A DNA stretch of 64,000 nucleotides. Source: an uncultured Dehalococcoidia bacterium. GTDB taxonomy: Bacteria; Chloroflexota; Dehalococcoidia; Lucifugimonadales; JADFKI01. Shown here piece by piece: positions 47,905-56,531 of this stretch. Below the pieces are notes generated by a model, which searched no databases, was not told where the DNA came from, and worked only from the letters and a program-made list of their open reading frames with translations. The stretch is taken from positions 186,001 through 250,000 of the forward strand of contig CATQHF010000003.1 in assembly GCA_958295865.1 (NCBI GenBank), in the 5' to 3' direction. Each line of letters opens with the position of its first letter. The first letter of the stretch is position 1. A program made the translations under genes and the position numbers.

Positions 47905-49269
47905 ATGGCTACCAGACTGAGCGGTGAGCAGATAGAGGAACTGAAGCAGCAGGCGTCCGACCATTTCTGGCCGCACAATAACCAGGCGGGCAATATGGAT
48001 GATGACGGCGTGAAGCTGGTGCAGAGCGGCAAGGGCGTGTGGGTAGAGGATGTGGAGGGCGAGCAGTGGTTCGACACGATTGCGGGGATGTGGCTGAAGA
48101 ATATCGGACATGGGCGCAAAGAGGTCGCGGATGCGGTCTATGCCCAGATGATGGACATCAGCTACACGCCGGGCGGGACGGTAAGCCCGCCTACGGCTAA
48201 GCTCTCCGCGAAGATAGCGAGCCTAGCGCCGGATGAGGAGGCGCGCACCTACTTCGTGAGCGGCGGCTCGGAGGCAGTGGAGACGGCGCTGAAGATGGCG
48301 AAGCAGTATCACAAGAACAACGGCGAGCCTATGCGCTACAAGGTCATAAGCAGGCGCGGCTCATATCACGGGGCGACGCATGCGTGCATGAGCCTGGGCG
48401 GCGGCGGCGTTGGCGCGCCCATACACTTTGGGCCGCTGATGCCCGGCAACATCCATATCACGCAGCCGGACGGCTATCGCGGCCTGTGTTGCAGCGCAAG
48501 CGGCGGCTGCAATCTGCAATGCGCCAGGGACTTGGAGGTAGCGATACAGCATGAGGGGCCGTCGACGGTCGCGGCGTTCATCGGCGAGCCTATATCGGCG
48601 GCGGCGGGCATTCATGTGCCGCATCCCGAGTACTGGCCCACCATCCGCGAGATATGCGACAAGTATGGCGTCATCATGATATGCGACGAGGTTATCACGG
48701 GCTTCGGGCGCACGGGCAAGATGTTCGCCACCGAGCAGTGGGGCGTAAAGCCGGACATCTTCACGGTGGCAAAGGCGCTCACGAGCGGGTATATCCCGAT
48801 TGGCGCGGCTATCGCAAGCAAGAAGGTGTCGGACGCATTCATGGGCGAGGACTCGACCTTCCGCCACCTGATAACCTTCGGCGGCAACCCTGTCGCGTGC
48901 GCGGCTGGTCTTGCCAACATCGATATTATGGAAGGCGAGGGGATGGTGGAGAACTCGGCGGAGATGGGCAGTTATATGTACGAGCAGCTTCAGACGCTGT
49001 ACGAGCATCCGACCGTTGGCGATGTGCGCGGGGGCATGGGCTTGCTGTGTGCCGTTGAGCTGGTGAAGGACCGCGCCACGAAAGAGTCGTTCCCCGCTGA
49101 GGCGAAACTGACGGAGAAGATCGCGCCGCTGATGAATGAGCATAACCTGTTGGGCAGGCCGGGAAACAGCATATACCTCGCGCCGCCGCTGTGCATCACG
49201 AGGGACGAGGTTGACCATGTGGTATCGCAGGTTGACAGCGTGATAACGAAGCTGGAGACGCAGTTGTAG
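47905..49269 (+). CDS. class III aminotransferase (PLP)
   Basis: YFVSGGSEAVETALKMAKQYH; GVIMICDEVITGFGRTGKMFATEQWGVKPDIFTVAKALTSGYIPIGA. Confidence 0.95.
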   Translation: MATRLSGEQIEELKQQASDHFWPHNNQAGNMDDDGVKLVQSGKGVWVEDVEGEQWFDTIAGMWLKNIGHGRKEVADAVYAQMMDISYTPGGTVSPPTAKLSAKIASLAPDEEARTYFVSGGSEAVETALKMAKQYHKNNGEPMRYKVISRRGSYHGATHACMSLGGGGVGAPIHFGPLMPGNIHITQPDGYRGLCCSASGGCNLQCARDLEVAIQHEGPSTVAAFIGEPISAAAGIHVPHPEYWPTIREICDKYGVIMICDEVITGFGRTGKMFATEQWGVKPDIFTVAKALTSGYIPIGAAIASKKVSDAFMGEDSTFRHLITFGGNPVACAAGLANIDIMEGEGMVENSAEMGSYMYEQLQTLYEHPTVGDVRGGMGLLCAVELVKDRATKESFPAEAKLTEKIAPLMNEHNLLGRPGNSIYLAPPLCITRDEVDHVVSQVDSVITKLETQL

Positions 49270-49338
49270 GCGGTCTGTGAGCCGGTCGTAGATACCTTCC
49301 AAAGCCCCATCCGCGCTTTTCGTGGGTGGGGTTTTGAA

Positions 49339-50037
49339 TTATCCGCCTAGGTCGTTCAGGGTGTCCTCGATGGTCTTGTGGATGCCGGTGAATATGGGGG
49401 TGTCGCGGAGGGTGTAGAGGCTGCCCTCGACGCCGCGCAAGTCCATCACGAGGTCGACGAAGTCGGCGGGACTGTCCGTCTCGAATGCGACGACGAATTC
49501 CTGGTCGTCTAGGCCGAATGAGTAGGTGGTGTTGATTTTCACGGACGGGTACTTGTGCCCGATGGTGAAGTGGTCGTTCATCATGCGCTGGCGTTCTTCC
49601 TGCGGCAGCAGATACCACTCGCGGGTTTTCAGGAAAGGATAGACGATGAAGTACTCGGCTTTCCCGGGGCGCAGGCGCGTGCCTGTGCCTTCCTGGCCGG
49701 CGTGTGTGTGCGTGCCGACATACTGTGAGCGGCGGGTCATCGCTAGGTACGAGTAGGGCTGAGTGAGATACGCGCCGAGCGAGGTTGCCCAAAGTTGGGC
49801 GGCGGCGTCCTGTATCTCTTCGAGCGTGTCGGCGGCTTGCCAGAGCAGGAAGTCGGCGTCGCCGCGCAGCCCGACTAGGCTGAAGCAGCGCGTGAACATC
49901 TTCTCCGAGATTTTCGTGACGGCTTCCGCGAACTTGATCTTGCTCTCATAGCGAAGTTCTTCGGGCAGGCGTCGCCATTCCGATTCGATCTTGAAGAATG
50001 TGAATTTTACGAGCTGCCTGCGGGCTGTTTCCGCCAT
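49339..50037 (-). CDS. chlorite dismutase/HemQ family (coproheme decarboxylase-like)
   Basis: VKFTFFKIESEWRRLPEELR...YPFLKTREWYLLPQEERQRMMNDHFTIGHKYPSVKINTTYSFGLDDQEFVVAFETD. Confidence 0.92.
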   Translation of the reverse strand: MAETARRQLVKFTFFKIESEWRRLPEELRYESKIKFAEAVTKISEKMFTRCFSLVGLRGDADFLLWQAADTLEEIQDAAAQLWATSLGAYLTQPYSYLAMTRRSQYVGTHTHAGQEGTGTRLRPGKAEYFIVYPFLKTREWYLLPQEERQRMMNDHFTIGHKYPSVKINTTYSFGLDDQEFVVAFETDSPADFVDLVMDLRGVEGSLYTLRDTPIFTGIHKTIEDTLNDLGG

Positions 50038-50223
50038 TTATCTGCCTCCTGTGATGCGAACAAAGACTGCTTGGGAATTATATCATGCGGCATCGGGAGT
50101 AACACCGATTTACGCGATGGGCGGGATTGGGCGATGGGCTTCTTATTGACGAAAGCGGCTTGGAGGGCTATCATTCTTGTTAAGTAGTGTTTGTAATTAT
50201 TAAGCGAGATTGGAGAGTCAGGC

Positions 50224-50424
50224 ATGCCATTCACAAGATTTGGTCCCCTTGAGTTGGTACTCGTCCTCGTTATCGTCATGCTAATCTTTGGCGTGGGCAA
50301 GCTGCCACAGGTGGGGCAGGCGGTTGGCAAGGCGGTGCGCCAGTTCCGACAGAGTCAGAACGGTGAATTCGAGAGCGAGGGCGCGGAGGAAGAGAAGGAC
50401 AAGGCGCAGAAGCCGGTCGCATAG
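50224..50424 (+). CDS. tatA: twin-arginine translocase TatA/E
   Basis: RFGPLELVLVLVIVMLIFGVGKLPQVGQAVGKAVRQFRQSQNGE. Confidence 0.92.
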   Translation: MPFTRFGPLELVLVLVIVMLIFGVGKLPQVGQAVGKAVRQFRQSQNGEFESEGAEEEKDKAQKPVA

Positions 50425-50589
50425 TGCCGGGTATTTCGACTTTTCGGTTGCCGCTCCGCGTTCAGGACGGGGATAGGCTACGCGGGAATAAGGGTTTGGC
50501 ATAATGGGAGCTTGGGGCGGATTGCCTCAGGCTCTTCTGCTTTCTGCTTTGCGCCGCCGCCGCTTTCATCATGCGCGACACGCCTCTGC

Positions 50590-51345
50590 CTACCCGAACT
50601 CGTTTGCGCGCTGGCGGCGACGCTGGCGCGCGCCGAACTTGGCGAGCCAGATGCCAATCTCATAGAGGACGATGATGGGCAGGGCGACGATGGTCTGGTT
50701 CACCGGGTCGAAGGTGGGCGTGATGAGCGCGCCGAGTATGAACGCCACCACTATGGCGTAGCGGCGCTGCCGGCCGAGCTGCTCCGGTGATACGATGCCG
50801 ATCCTGGACAGGAAGAATAGCACGATAGGCGTCTCGAATACGACGCCCATCCACAGCAAGAGCGAAATCATTAAGCCGACATAGTTGCCGATGCGGATGT
50901 ACGGCGTGGCGATGTCGTTGCCGAAACTGAGCAAGAACTGTATGGCGGGCGGGAATAGCACGCGGTAGCCGAATGCCGCGCCCACTATGAACGCCAGCAC
51001 GACCGCCGGCATCAGCGCGTATAGGTAGCGGCGCTCGGATGGATTTAGGCCCGGCGACACGAACAGCACCATCTGGTAGAGGACGAAGGGCATCGCGGCG
51101 AACAGCCCCACCAGCAGCGACGCTTTCATCGCGGTGCTTATGAACTCTGTCAGGTCGGTGTAGATGGGCTTGCCGCTGGGGATATTGGTGAAGCCCTGGG
51201 CAGGCTGCATCAGCAGCGTGAGTACCTGCTCGTGGAAGATGAAGGCGATAATCGTCGTGATGAGCACGGCGATAGCCGAGTACTTCACGCGGCGGCGAAG
51301 CTCTAACAGGTGTTCTTGGAACGACAGTCCTGCATCGGCGCTCAT
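50590..51345 (-). CDS. tatC: twin-arginine translocase TatC
   Basis: FQEHLLELRRRVKYSAIAVLITTIIAF; multi-TM; coupled to a TatA/B-like gene. Confidence 0.94.
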   Translation of the reverse strand: MSADAGLSFQEHLLELRRRVKYSAIAVLITTIIAFIFHEQVLTLLMQPAQGFTNIPSGKPIYTDLTEFISTAMKASLLVGLFAAMPFVLYQMVLFVSPGLNPSERRYLYALMPAVVLAFIVGAAFGYRVLFPPAIQFLLSFGNDIATPYIRIGNYVGLMISLLLWMGVVFETPIVLFFLSRIGIVSPEQLGRQRRYAIVVAFILGALITPTFDPVNQTIVALPIIVLYEIGIWLAKFGARQRRRQRANEFG

Positions 51346-51740
51346 AGGCGTCCCTCGTTGCGGGCGGGCTGCGCTTCATCCGCGAGCGGCTCGGCGGCGC
51401 TGTCAGCGCCGCTTCTGAATGCCACCGGCCCGTCTGTGTCGTCAGGCGGCTGCGCGGCGGCGGCTTCGGAGTCGGGCAGGGCGTCCTCGCTGTCTAGCGG
51501 CTGTCTGGGCGCGCCGGGGCGTCTTGCGGTTGCGTCAGGGCGTCGCGCTTGGGACGGCGGCGCGTCTTCGGCGACGATGTCGTCCATCTCAGCCTGCATG
51601 CTCGAACCCATGCGGCGCAGTTCGCCGCTCCACTTGCCGAGCGTTCTAGCGGCGTCCACCATGCGCTCAGGCCCTAGAAAGATGAAGGCGACGAGCAGGA
51701 TGATGACAATCTCCAGCGTTCCCATGCCGAGAAAACTCAT
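51342..51740 (-). CDS. TatA/TatB-like translocase subunit
   Basis: MSFLGMGTLEIVIILLVAFIFLGPERMVDAARTLGKWSGELRRM. Confidence 0.88.
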   Translation of the reverse strand: MSFLGMGTLEIVIILLVAFIFLGPERMVDAARTLGKWSGELRRMGSSMQAEMDDIVAEDAPPSQARRPDATARRPGAPRQPLDSEDALPDSEAAAAQPPDDTDGPVAFRSGADSAAEPLADEAQPARNEGRL

Positions 51741-52459
51741 GCTTTGCCCACCTGCTCAATGACATTCGGGTATCGGCTGTGGCTGCCGTCGACCGCCCAT
51801 CGCGCGCAGTCGGGGCAGCCGTCGGGTATCTCCCATTCGGGCTTCAGCGCGCCGCGCGCGCCTATGCGCTCAAGCAGCAGAAGCACATCGCACAAAGGCA
51901 GCCCAATCACATTCAGATAGCAGCCTTCTATGCGCTCGGCGGGGCTGAATGTTTCGTCCTGGGCGGCATAGGCGCCCGCCTTGTCGTAAGGCTCGCCCGT
52001 CGCCACATACGCGGCAATCTCGGCGTCCGAATAGCGGCGCATATACACATCGCTTGATTTTGCCGTAGTCGCCCACTCGCCGCTCGCCGCGTCTATGACG
52101 GCTACGCCTGTGATGACCTTGTGCGGCTTGCCGCAGAGCGCCTTGAGCATTCTCACGGCGTCGTCGGCATCGGTCGGCTTGCCCATAATCTCGCCTTGCG
52201 CCGCTACGGTGGTGTCAGCGCCTAGCACAATGGCGTTCGCGGCGCTTTTCAGCGCATACCGCGCCTTTTGGAGCGCAAGCCGCCGCACATAGTCACGCGC
52301 GGCTTCGCCGTTCAGCGGCGGCGGTTCGTCTCCGCCGCTGCCGACTATGCGAACATCCATGTCGAGCGCCTCGATGAGTCGCCGTCGTCTGGGCGAGCCT
52401 GATGCGAGCAGCAGCCGCTTGCGGTCGGTCGTTCTTCCGTTGAGTGCGTGTTGTGGCAT
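51737..52459 (-). CDS. Maf family nucleoside triphosphate pyrophosphatase
   Basis: LLLASGSPRRRRLIEALDM; VLGADTTVAAQGEIMGKP; GAYAAQDETFSPAERIEGCYLNVIGLPL. Confidence 0.95.
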   Translation of the reverse strand: MPQHALNGRTTDRKRLLLASGSPRRRRLIEALDMDVRIVGSGGDEPPPLNGEAARDYVRRLALQKARYALKSAANAIVLGADTTVAAQGEIMGKPTDADDAVRMLKALCGKPHKVITGVAVIDAASGEWATTAKSSDVYMRRYSDAEIAAYVATGEPYDKAGAYAAQDETFSPAERIEGCYLNVIGLPLCDVLLLLERIGARGALKPEWEIPDGCPDCARWAVDGSHSRYPNVIEQVGKA

Positions 52460-52463
52460 TTGC

Positions 52464-53732
52464 CTATTTTACACTAATTGCGCCTGACGGGGGGCTAACT
52501 CTTGGATGGGCAGTATGGGCGGGATTGGACGGTATGAGGGTTACGACGCACTCGATATGGTGGGTTTGGGGGAACATGTCCATTGGCTCCACGGATGTTA
52601 TCGTGAAGCCGCCCGCCACCAGCGCGGCGAGATCGTGCGCCAGCGTCGTGGGGTCGCAGGAGACATACACGGCGCGACGGGGCTTTCTGCGGATGAGGGC
52701 GTCCAGAGTGGCGGGATGGCAGCCGACGCGCGGCGGGTCGAGGATGACGGCATCCGGCGCGTCTTGCAGCCCGTCCAGAACATCCTCTGTCCTGCCGCCC
52801 ACGAACTCGAGGTTGTCTATGCCCACAGTATTGACGGCGGCGTCCTTGACGGCGGACGCGGACTCTTCGATTGCGATGACGCGGCGCGCCGAGTTTGCGA
52901 GCAGCGCGGCGAATGTGCCCACGCCCGCGTAAGCGTCCACCAGAAGCTCGCTGCCGCTGAGTTGGAGGCGCTCGCCCACCAGCGCGGCCAGCTTTTCGGC
53001 TTGAGGTGTGTTGACCTGCGCGAATGAGGGGGAGGCGATGCGTAGGCGGCGATGCAGCATCCGCTCCCAGTAGTGGGTCTGGCCGGTGGGCAGCGGTATG
53101 TCGGGGTTGTGCATCGTGGGCTGGATGAGCCAGTCGCCCGTGTTGACGCCGTAGCGCACCGAAAGCTGGGTCGTCTCGCCCGCCTTGCCCTGAAGCGCGC
53201 GCAGCGCCTCGTTAATCCAGGGGTGCATTAGCGCGCACTCCTCAACCTTTGCGAAGCGTCTGGTCAGGCGGTTGATGAAGCCGAGCCTGCCCGATTCGCG
53301 CACGGTGAAGCGGGCGTGGTTGCGGTATCCGAAAGTCTGCGGGCTTGGAAGCGTGGGCGATACGGGGACGCCGCGCAGTTCCGCGTATTCGGCGAAGGAT
53401 TGGCGCACGCGCTCTTGCTTCAGCGTGAGTTGATGCCCGTATTCGATGTGCTGCCACTGGCAGCCCGTGCATGCGCCGAAGTAAGGACATGGCGGGGCGA
53501 TCCTGTGCGGAGACGCTTCAAGCACTTCCGTTACGATGGCGGATACATGCCGCCGCCGCCTGCGCCTGTATCGAACGATGCGCGCCTCCACGCGCTCGCC
53601 GCAGATGCCGCCGAACACATTGATGCCGCCGTCCTCGAAGTCGGCAAGCGTGTCGCCCAGGCTGCCCCAGGCGTGCAGATAGAGCTGGGCGGTTTCGTGG
53701 GGTGTGTCGCTGTGCATCATGCTAACTATCAT
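52464..53732 (-). CDS. TrmA/RumA-family class I SAM-dependent RNA methyltransferase
   Basis: CPYFGACTGCQWQHIEYGHQLTLKQERVRQSF; LLVDAYAGVGTFAALLA; AVILDPPRVGC; start at or downstream of 53732, because the longer ORF start lies in a MITE end. Confidence 0.9.
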   Translation of the reverse strand: MIVSMMHSDTPHETAQLYLHAWGSLGDTLADFEDGGINVFGGICGERVEARIVRYRRRRRRHVSAIVTEVLEASPHRIAPPCPYFGACTGCQWQHIEYGHQLTLKQERVRQSFAEYAELRGVPVSPTLPSPQTFGYRNHARFTVRESGRLGFINRLTRRFAKVEECALMHPWINEALRALQGKAGETTQLSVRYGVNTGDWLIQPTMHNPDIPLPTGQTHYWERMLHRRLRIASPSFAQVNTPQAEKLAALVGERLQLSGSELLVDAYAGVGTFAALLANSARRVIAIEESASAVKDAAVNTVGIDNLEFVGGRTEDVLDGLQDAPDAVILDPPRVGCHPATLDALIRRKPRRAVYVSCDPTTLAHDLAALVAGGFTITSVEPMDMFPQTHHIECVVTLIPSNPAHTAHPRVSPPSGAISVK

Positions 53733-53770
53733 ACCAGCATCAGGGGATTTGGGGGGACTGATATGACGGA

Positions 53771-53872
53771 GAGAAAATTGCATTAGTACAGTTTAGCCGT
53801 CGATGGGCAAGCATTTTCACCCCTATCCTAACCCTCCCCCATCAAGGGGGAAGGGACTAATGCAATTTTCTC
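53771..53872. mobile_element. 102-bp MITE-like element, 17-bp perfect TIRs GAGAAAATTGCATTAGT/ACTAATGCAATTTTCTC
   Basis: TIRs read directly; internal sequence shared with the 10513-11118 array. Confidence 0.8.
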
Positions 53873-53965
53873 GACGGGGTGTTCTCAAAGGACGCTCAAC
53901 AGCGGCGCAGGCGTCTATGACATTCGGATGACAGCGATAAGCCTCTGGTGAAAAATGGCACAAAG

Positions 53966-53994
53966 TTGACACGGGTTGTATCAACCGCTACACT
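53966..53994 (+). promoter_or_regulatory. sigma70-like promoter TTGACA-N17-TACACT with spacer dyad GGTTG-TAT-CAACC
   Basis: Direct motif reading; 32 bp upstream of the ATG at 54026. Confidence 0.75.
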
Positions 53995-54025
53995 CGCCAT
54001 GTACACTCTTGAAGGAGGTGGTTCT

Positions 54026-54217
54026 ATGTCAGAAGCGGCGATTCTTGAGCGGCGAGAGCAGGCGGTAGTGAACGGCGACAGGCTCAATTCCAAGGCGACG
54101 AAGGAGATCGAAGCGCTACTGGAGACATCCGAGCAGTCGCAGGCGAAGAAGGCGTCTGCCAGTGAGCGGTGGTACTTCAGGATGCCTCAAGCCGGAGTGC
54201 GGTACTATTCGTTCTAG
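54026..54217 (+). CDS. 63-aa small protein/peptide with aromatic C-terminus
   Basis: AAGGAGGTGG RBS; MSEAAILERREQAVVNGDRLNSKATKEIEALLETSEQSQAKKASASERWYFRMPQAGVRYYSF; own promoter and terminator. Confidence 0.75.
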   Translation: MSEAAILERREQAVVNGDRLNSKATKEIEALLETSEQSQAKKASASERWYFRMPQAGVRYYSF

Positions 54218-54254
54218 GCTGGCGAGTTCGGCTACTCGTTATTCGATAGGCAGT

Positions 54255-54289
54255 CCCCACGGGCGCACATGAACCCGTGGGGGTTTTTT
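54255..54289 (+). terminator. rho-independent terminator
   Basis: CCCCACGGG-CGCACATGAA-CCCGTGGGG followed by a T6 tract. Confidence 0.92.
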
Positions 54290-54368
54290 GTGATACCGAT
54301 GCTCATCCGCCTTGTCCCAGCGATGGCGCAATCTGGTATGATTGCAGAAGTTCTAGTTTGGAGGGGTC

Positions 54369-55241
54369 ATGGCGACGGCAAGGGTGAGAAGGCTTCCTGA
54401 ATGGCTGAAAGTGAAGGCTCCGGGCAGTCGGGGCTACCTCGAACTGCGGCAGCTCGTCAGGTCGGAGGGGCTGAATACGGTCTGCGAAGAGGCGCGCTGC
54501 CCAAATATCGGGGAGTGCTGGGATCGCGGGACGGCGACCTTCATGGTGCTGGGCGACACATGCACGCGCGCATGCTCCTACTGCGCGGTGAACACGGGCA
54601 TCCCCACGACGCTAGACCTGCAAGAACCTGTCAGACTGGCGGAGACGGTGGAGCGGCTCGGGCTGCGCTACGCGGTCATCACATCCGTTGATCGCGACGA
54701 CCTGCCGGACGGCGGCGCGTTCATATTCGCGCAGTGCATACGGCAGATACGCAAGCGGCTGCCGTCGTGCAAGGTGGAGGTGCTGATACCCGACTTCCAG
54801 GGCGATGTGGATGCGCTCGCGTCCGTGATGGAGGCGCGCCCGGATACGCTGAACCATAACATCGAGACGGTGCGGCGAGTGTTTAGCCGCGTGCGTCCCA
54901 AGGGCGGCTACGACCTGTCGCTGGAGCTGCTCGCCAACGCTAAGCGGCTAGACACGGACGCCGTTACGAAGTCGGGCATGATGGTCGGGCTTGGCGAGAG
55001 CTGGGATGAGATTATAGAGACGATGCGCGACCTGCGCGCGGTGGACTGCGACCTGCTGACGATAGGGCAATACCTGCGGCCCTCGCAGAAGCACGCGCCC
55101 TTGTCGCGCTGGTACACGCCGGGGGAGTTCGATGAGCTGCGGCGTGAAGGCGAGGCGCTCGGCTTTCGGCATGTCGCATCGGGCCCCCTAGTGCGAAGCT
55201 CATACCACGCCGACGAGCAGCACGCGGCGGCGTTAGTATGA
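54369..55241 (+). CDS. lipA: lipoyl synthase
   Basis: CEEARCPNIGECWDRGTATFMVLGDTCTRACSYCAV (both FeS cluster motifs). Confidence 0.97.
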   Translation: MATARVRRLPEWLKVKAPGSRGYLELRQLVRSEGLNTVCEEARCPNIGECWDRGTATFMVLGDTCTRACSYCAVNTGIPTTLDLQEPVRLAETVERLGLRYAVITSVDRDDLPDGGAFIFAQCIRQIRKRLPSCKVEVLIPDFQGDVDALASVMEARPDTLNHNIETVRRVFSRVRPKGGYDLSLELLANAKRLDTDAVTKSGMMVGLGESWDEIIETMRDLRAVDCDLLTIGQYLRPSQKHAPLSRWYTPGEFDELRREGEALGFRHVASGPLVRSSYHADEQHAAALV

Positions 55242-55385
55242 CGTGGATGGACGGGATGGGGGTAGAGATGGAACCAGCCGATAGGCGGTGTAAGTAACTT
55301 GGAAAGCCATTGTCAGGAATGTTGAAATATCGCAAGGAATGTCCTGTACGCTAAATGGGCAAAGTTCCCAAAAGAGATTGCGACG

Positions 55386-56531
55386 ATGCTGATTGACCGC
55401 TATCCGGTTTCCCAAGAATCCGAACTACTGTCGCAGGTGGATTGGGATTTTCCCGAGAGGGTCGCTCACAGCGGCATTGAAGGCTTACACCCGTACCCTG
55501 CAAAATTCATTTCGGAGATTCCCCGGGCGCTGCTTGAAATGTTGCCGCTGCCGCCCAATACCATCGTACTTGATCCGTTCTGCGGCAGTGGCACGACTTT
55601 GGTTGAAAGCCAGCGACGAGGCATGCAATGTATCGGGGTTGATTTGAACCCTATTGCTACCTTGATTACCCGTGTCAAGGCATCTCCTTTACCCGAGGGC
55701 ATAGAGCAGTCTTTGGTACGGGTTATAGACCAAGCGCATCGCGTTGATTCCGTTCGCATACCGACGATTCCCAACCTAGATCATTGGTTCAAGAAACCGA
55801 TACAATCCGCTCTAGCTGCCTGCATGGCTGCAATCACTACGGCAGAGGCTGAATATCAGGATGTTCTCCGGCTAGCCTTATCAAGCATAATCGTGCGCAT
55901 ATCAAATCAGGACAGTGATACACGCTATGCGGCAGTGTCTAAAAATGTAAGCCAAGAGGATGTCTTCTCTGGATTTTATGATTCCGCGAGAAAGATAGTT
56001 TCAGTCCTTTCGGATCGTGACTATGAACTGACACCGGCGGAAGTCATCACCAGCGATACACTTGAACTTTCCGCCGATGATATTCGCCGTCCGGTTGGCA
56101 TGGTCATTACCTCTCCGCCTTATCCAAACGCTTACGAATACTGGCTTTATCACAAATACCGCATGTGGTGGCTTGGTTATGACCCATTGGCTGTAAAACG
56201 GCGTGAAATAGGAGCGCGGGCGCATTTTTTCAAGCGCAACCCGCATACGCCTGACCACTTTAACGGGCAGATGACCAAGATTTTCAAACTGTTACGCTCG
56301 GTTGTAGCGCCTAATGGCTATGCTTGCTTCATAATTGGGCGTTCCAAAATTCATGGACGAATTGTTGATAACGGAGCAATGATTGAGTCTGTCGCGCTTG
56401 CCGCCGGATTCAATCCGGTGTTTAAGGTTGAGAGGTCCATTTCACCTCGTCGGAAGTCGTTCAATCTGTCACACGCCAACATCAAGAAGGAAACGCTTCT
56501 GGTATTGCACCGAACCGGACATTCACTATGA
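55386..56531 (+). CDS. DNA methyltransferase M1 (site-specific amino-methyltransferase)
   Basis: GLHPYPAKFISEIPRALLEML; LDPFCGSGTTLVESQRRG; ITSPPYPNAYEYW. Confidence 0.92.
   Translation: MLIDRYPVSQESELLSQVDWDFPERVAHSGIEGLHPYPAKFISEIPRALLEMLPLPPNTIVLDPFCGSGTTLVESQRRGMQCIGVDLNPIATLITRVKASPLPEGIEQSLVRVIDQAHRVDSVRIPTIPNLDHWFKKPIQSALAACMAAITTAEAEYQDVLRLALSSIIVRISNQDSDTRYAAVSKNVSQEDVFSGFYDSARKIVSVLSDRDYELTPAEVITSDTLELSADDIRRPVGMVITSPPYPNAYEYWLYHKYRMWWLGYDPLAVKRREIGARAHFFKRNPHTPDHFNGQMTKIFKLLRSVVAPNGYACFIIGRSKIHGRIVDNGAMIESVALAAGFNPVFKVERSISPRRKSFNLSHANIKKETLLVLHRTGHSL

Noticed and set aside
53733-53783. Upstream start of the RumA-like ORF
   Set aside because: The ATG lies in the MITE terminal repeat; family similarity begins downstream.
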